DNA from: Sphagnum compactum
Taxonomy: Eukaryota > Bryophyta > Sphagnopsida > Sphagnales
DNA: 64,000 nt
Reading direction: 5' to 3'
NCBI GenBank assembly: GCA_965153455.1
Contig: OZ234493.1
Span: forward strand, 14,622,213-14,686,212
Made by a program: the position numbers and the translations under genes
Part shown: in pieces, positions 62,634-64,000 of the stretch
Position numbering within the stretch: the stretch's first letter is position 1
How the letters are laid out: the number at the start of each line of letters is the position of its first letter
The notes under the pieces: generated by a model
What the model was told of the DNA's origin: nothing
The model's input: the letters and a program-made list of their open reading frames with translations, nothing else
The model's database searches: none

Positions 62634-64000
62634 CTGCAAAGAACATCATTGCAAGGTTATAACCACACCACAATTCACATGACAACACATCAAACATAGT
62701 CCATCCAAACAGAGTTGAAAAGCACAAACAGAAGAAGAGATTCTGAAGACATGACTTGGATCATCAAGCTGCAACAATTCTTTCTGCTGTCTCTGCTCTG
62801 GTTCCTTGATTCCTTCAGAAAACAACAACGCTTCCCATTTAGACAAAGGCTTGCATTTATGCACTCTGAATCCCAAAGTGAGATGTGATTGGCACATCTT
62901 GATATTACTGCTGCTCAGAAAAGAAAGGAGCCACTATTGGAAAAGAAAAATTCCATGCACTGAAGGCAAATCTCCAGTGGCTAATGAAAAGTGGAGGAAG
63001 CCCTAAACTTCCTCCAGCTCATATCTAAAATGCTCCCAGAACCAAATTCTCCGAAAATACCAACCTTGTGTCTCCCTGACTTAGGGATTCTCTAATTTCT
63101 TGGAAAAATGTTGCATCATCTCAAAATTGGTCTAGCACTCTATATGTTTGTCTGCTTTGAAACAAAAAATTGCAGTCTCCTGGATACTAGAGGACAGACA
63201 AGCAGCCTTATTTCAAAATACATTAACTAGCAAACGTCACACATTCTACCACAGGGAAAGACATGCATCGTGGCCTCTTCTGCGCACTTTGATGGGAAAA
63301 TTTGGGTGAGGAGAAAAAATAAGCTGTATTGTTTGACATACAGCACTCTCGTGAGCATTCTATCACAACAGATCGTCTGGCTCAATCCCTGGAAGCCGGG
63401 AATTCGAGTAGACCCGAAGTTTTAGCACATGATCTGGGAAAATAAAGCTCACAACACGGAAACATTAAGAAATCAACGACGTCGATAACGATTACTTTGC
63501 ACAGCTCGAGGGGCGATTAATGCGGCAAGGTCGATAACACATCTCAACGACAAGCTAGAAGGTGAAAGTTCATGATCGTAGTCTCTTTTCATATCATATC
63601 TCTGACAGTGAGTCCACACTGGCAAGTGCCGTTGTCCTCAAGCCTGCTAACAAACAACAGCATTCCCGCTTCCAGAGTCTGGAACCCCGGGTAACTGTAC
63701 AAGCAGGATGGAAACCTAACATAGCGAAGCAAAAAAGAAAGAAAGAAAGAGAAAAAGGAAATGCTGCCGCCCGGCACGCACAGCGCGAAAGATCCAGACA
63801 AGCAATCCAAATCCAAATCCAAATGGAGATAGAATTCATACCGGAATGACGATGCAAAAATCTCCAAGCCGCAAGCTCGCAGATTTAAGCTTCAAAACAG
63901 ATGTAAGCTTCGGGCCTTCATGAGCCTCAAAACATCGCGTTGAGAAGAAAGACGCGACCAGTTCCCGCTGCACACACACACACACACACACACAAGAGAA
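62634..64000 (-). promoter_or_regulatory. Upstream region and probable 5' UTR exon of the long coiled-coil gene
   Basis: The acceptor just before the start codon implies an intron running left-to-right from 62634 to about 63841, with a donor-like CCG|GTATGA at 63842. The exon beyond would be the 5' UTR. The stretch contains (CAAATC)4-like units near 63808-63830, a GAAA-rich tract near 63735-63752 and (CA)12 at 63971-63994. No coding exon was recognised. Confidence 0.4.
63971..63994 (+). repeat. (CA)12 microsatellite
   Basis: Twelve uninterrupted CA units close to the window edge, upstream of the long coiled-coil gene. Confidence 0.95.

Noticed and set aside
63589-63867. Overlapping frames on both strands near the right edge
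   Set aside because: They arise from the purine-rich and (CAAATC)n low-complexity sequence around the probable 5' UTR exon.
1-64000. CRISPR array, bacterial operon or phage content
   Set aside because: Introns, transit peptides and plant families show nuclear plant DNA; the direct repeats seen are tandem, without uniform spacers.
1-64000. tRNA or rRNA genes
   Set aside because: No T-loop-like word with matching stems or rRNA-like conserved stretch was found by eye; a covariance-model scan would be decisive.

Overview
The window is plant nuclear DNA: spliceosomal introns (GT-AG), long AT-rich intergenic tracts full of decayed repeats, and plant families (GT-3-type trihelix factor, plastid-type GARS, DUF569, PPR relic). 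A decayed-looking but phase-consistent gene for an ODAD1/CCDC63/DC2-type axonemal coiled-coil protein points to a land plant with swimming sperm. Together with the style of the PPR relic this suggests a fern (a bryophyte, lycophyte or cycad is possible). The species call is an inference.

Layout: 1-13.8 kb is gene-poor repeat DNA (dispersed repeat pairs, an 82-bp minisatellite, a 'ccttagtgacata' minisatellite, a dispersed family at 12-13 kb). 13.9-15.8 kb holds a two-exon trihelix gene with a long leader. 17.25-20.7 kb (minus) holds the axonemal docking-complex-like gene. 22.5-30.4 kb holds tandem repeats, a dead hAT-like transposase and two orphan ORFs. 30.4-33.5 kb is AT-rich filler. 34.8-38.0 kb holds the purine-synthesis enzyme GARS with its upstream region. 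38.7-39.4 kb (minus) is a small coiled-coil protein. 42.6-43.9 kb (minus) is a DUF569 protein. 45.5-46.2 kb is a PPR pseudogene. 46.2-55.4 kb is gene-empty, but contains a MITE-like element with terminal inverted repeats and a 9-bp target duplication, inserted in a 73-bp tandem array, plus an inverted copy of the 12-kb repeat. 56.0-63.9 kb (minus) is an 11-exon gene for a ~1094-aa tail-anchored coiled-coil protein built from duplicated exons.

The genes do not form a pathway; they are independent eukaryotic transcription units. Exon models were made by hand from splice signals, reading phase and family resemblance. The GARS, trihelix, DUF569 and long coiled-coil models are internally consistent (every junction keeps frame). 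The axonemal gene is solid in its central exons and uncertain at both ends. No database or alignment program was used, and percent identities are not given.
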